From: Pelobates cultripes | Lineage: Eukaryota; Chordata; Amphibia; Anura; Pelobatidae | DNA: 64,000 nucleotides | Direction: 5' to 3' | Assembly: GCA_933207985.1 (NCBI GenBank) | Contig: OW240918.1 | Location: 18,792,878-18,856,877 of the forward strand | Part shown: piece by piece, positions 62,855 to 64,000 of the stretch | Numbering within the stretch: position 1 is the first letter of the stretch | Layout: every line of letters begins with the position of its first letter | Notes under the pieces: generated by a model | Seen by the model: only the letters and a program-made list of their open reading frames with translations | Told to the model about the DNA's origin: nothing | The model's database searches: none | Position numbers and translations under genes: made by a program

Positions 62855-64000
62855 GATAGTCAATAAACTGAGCTAACAAATCACTATGATGTGCAAACAA
62901 TCTAAATGCATCAAACATCCAAACATTCCATGGAATAAATGAACCCAAAATAAGTAGATAGTAGTATTAATGTACAAATATGTTTTCAATTCTCAGTCTC
63001 AAAAAATTGACATGTTTTAATGTTCATACTTTCTGTTTGCGGATATTTCTATACTTTTGTCTTAGTTAGTAAGACTTTTCAAAAAGATTGATGACTCATT
63101 AAAGAAAAAAATGAAATGGTGCTTATAATTGGAGTTTTGTGAAGTATCAAAGAGTTAGATATATGACTTGTTAATTGATTATTGCCAATAGAAAAGAGAA
63201 AATGTTTAAGGGGCAAAGGAGCAGCACAGAAACTAGTGATTTTATTGAATAAAAAAAATATAAGAATTTAACTAGTCCACATTCAAATACATTTTATAAA
63301 AAATCCACAGTGTTCAAAGTGGTGAATATAAATATAGGAGCCGGTACAAAAAAATACATTCTTAATGTTAAAAGAGGCATGAATCACAAACATGGTCAAG
63401 GTATAGACTACACTAATTAGGGAAATAATGATAGCAAAGAAATGGACATTTTTAAACAAGCATTGTACATTATTCTTAATTGAAGTAGGCAATTAAAGTA
63501 GTATATTGTCAAGCTGGGATTAGATGCGGGTTGATAAATTGAAACATTAGTTGTGAATACAAAGGTTATTTTGTTTGAATTTATGTAAAGCACATATTTG
63601 GTTTAGGTGAACAACAATTGTTTAACCTCTTAATGAATAATGAATTTTTATACTTTCATATTGGTTCTTGGAGAATTCCATTCCTAAATGGAATGGCTCA
63701 CCCAATTAATTGATGCTGGTCTGTAGAACGCTTCCAAAGCCAAATCAGTGGAAAATTCAATTTGGGCAAATGGTCTATAGAGTCCAAATTATGATGCCAA
63801 CAATATGCAGTATTTAATGTAGGAGTTAAATCATGTTAGAGATTAAAATTTAAACTTTAGTCTGCCAAACTTCCATTTAAATAAGGGACATCTTTATCAT
63901 ACCTTGCAGGACCTTGCTGAGGAGGAGTTACAATTGAAGGTGATGCCTCTTCATCGAGAGTGATGCAGTGGTCTCACAAATGCTCCCAGCCTGCATCAAA

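Larger units (their letters stand above)
53764..64000 (-). other. lrp1b intron upstream of first visible exon (partial)
   Basis: More than 10.2 kb lie upstream of the EGF exon. I looked for LDL-receptor class A exons (CDG..DC..SDE type) on the minus strand and found none, so the previous exon is beyond 64000. Recognisable contents: an L2-like LINE fragment near 57.8-59.3 kb, a solo LTR at 62.3-62.9 kb, a TTAA-type fragment at 61.2 kb, a fragment of a miniature element near 56.4-56.9 kb, and simple TA/GATA repeats. I see nothing definable in 53764-56100, 56130-56440, 59262-60120, 61545-62277 or 62860-64000 beyond AT-rich sequence. Confidence 0.8.

Noticed and set aside
53764..64000. Upstream LDL-receptor class A exons of lrp1b
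   Set aside because: Expected by gene order, but no cysteine-rich CDG/SDE-type reading was found on the minus strand.
63905..64000. A GTATGA donor-like site at the right edge preceded by a short open reading (minus strand)
   Set aside because: The reading is interrupted by a stop and does not resemble any LRP1B module; too short to judge at the window edge.

Overview
This is vertebrate nuclear DNA: AT-rich, intron-dominated and full of transposon remnants. The repeats point to a frog (anuran amphibian). They include many TTAA-bounded elements with AAAGGGACACT-like ends, hAT-type miniature elements, a Tc1-like element, L1/Tx1-like and L2-like LINEs, and solo LTRs. The species cannot be told from the sequence.

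The only protein-coding gene I can support firmly is on the minus strand. Four exons at 53644-53763, 51215-51343, 30284-30541 and 21098-21260 have consensus splice sites and compatible phases (1-1, 1-1, 1-1, 1-2). Joined, they encode two EGF-like modules and the first part of a YWTD beta-propeller of a giant LDL-receptor-family protein. Details of the wording ([37 protein letters not shown]) fit LRP1B better than LRP1. By comparison with the LRP1/LRP1B gene plan these are probably exons 4-7. The LDL-receptor class A exons expected upstream and the next propeller exon expected downstream were not found, so both ends of the gene lie outside the window.

Layout, left to right. 1-21097 is the intron after the last exon seen. 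It holds two solo LTRs with perfect 5-bp target duplications, one of them nested in a hAT-like element, and a third LTR-like block. It also holds several TTAA elements, a dead L1/Tx1-like LINE (16.5-19.5 kb), and a possible 3'-terminal exon of an unknown plus-strand gene near 9.4 kb. 21261-30283 is an intron with a dead Tc1-like transposon and two small hAT elements. 30542-51214 is a 20.7-kb intron rich in TTAA elements, including a 2.1-kb element built of hairpins that abuts another one at a shared TTAA. 51344-53643 is a short intron with a nearly perfect long inverted repeat. 53764-64000 is the intron upstream of the first exon seen. It holds an L2-like LINE fragment (minus strand) and a solo LTR.

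I see no tRNA, rRNA, CRISPR or prokaryotic-type gene. No new gene system is evident. The observations most worth checking are a 45-bp exact duplicate of the putative antisense exon inside a TTAA element, that putative exon itself, the 56-bp-arm inverted repeat at 51.6-52.0 kb, and the two TTAA elements sharing one target site.
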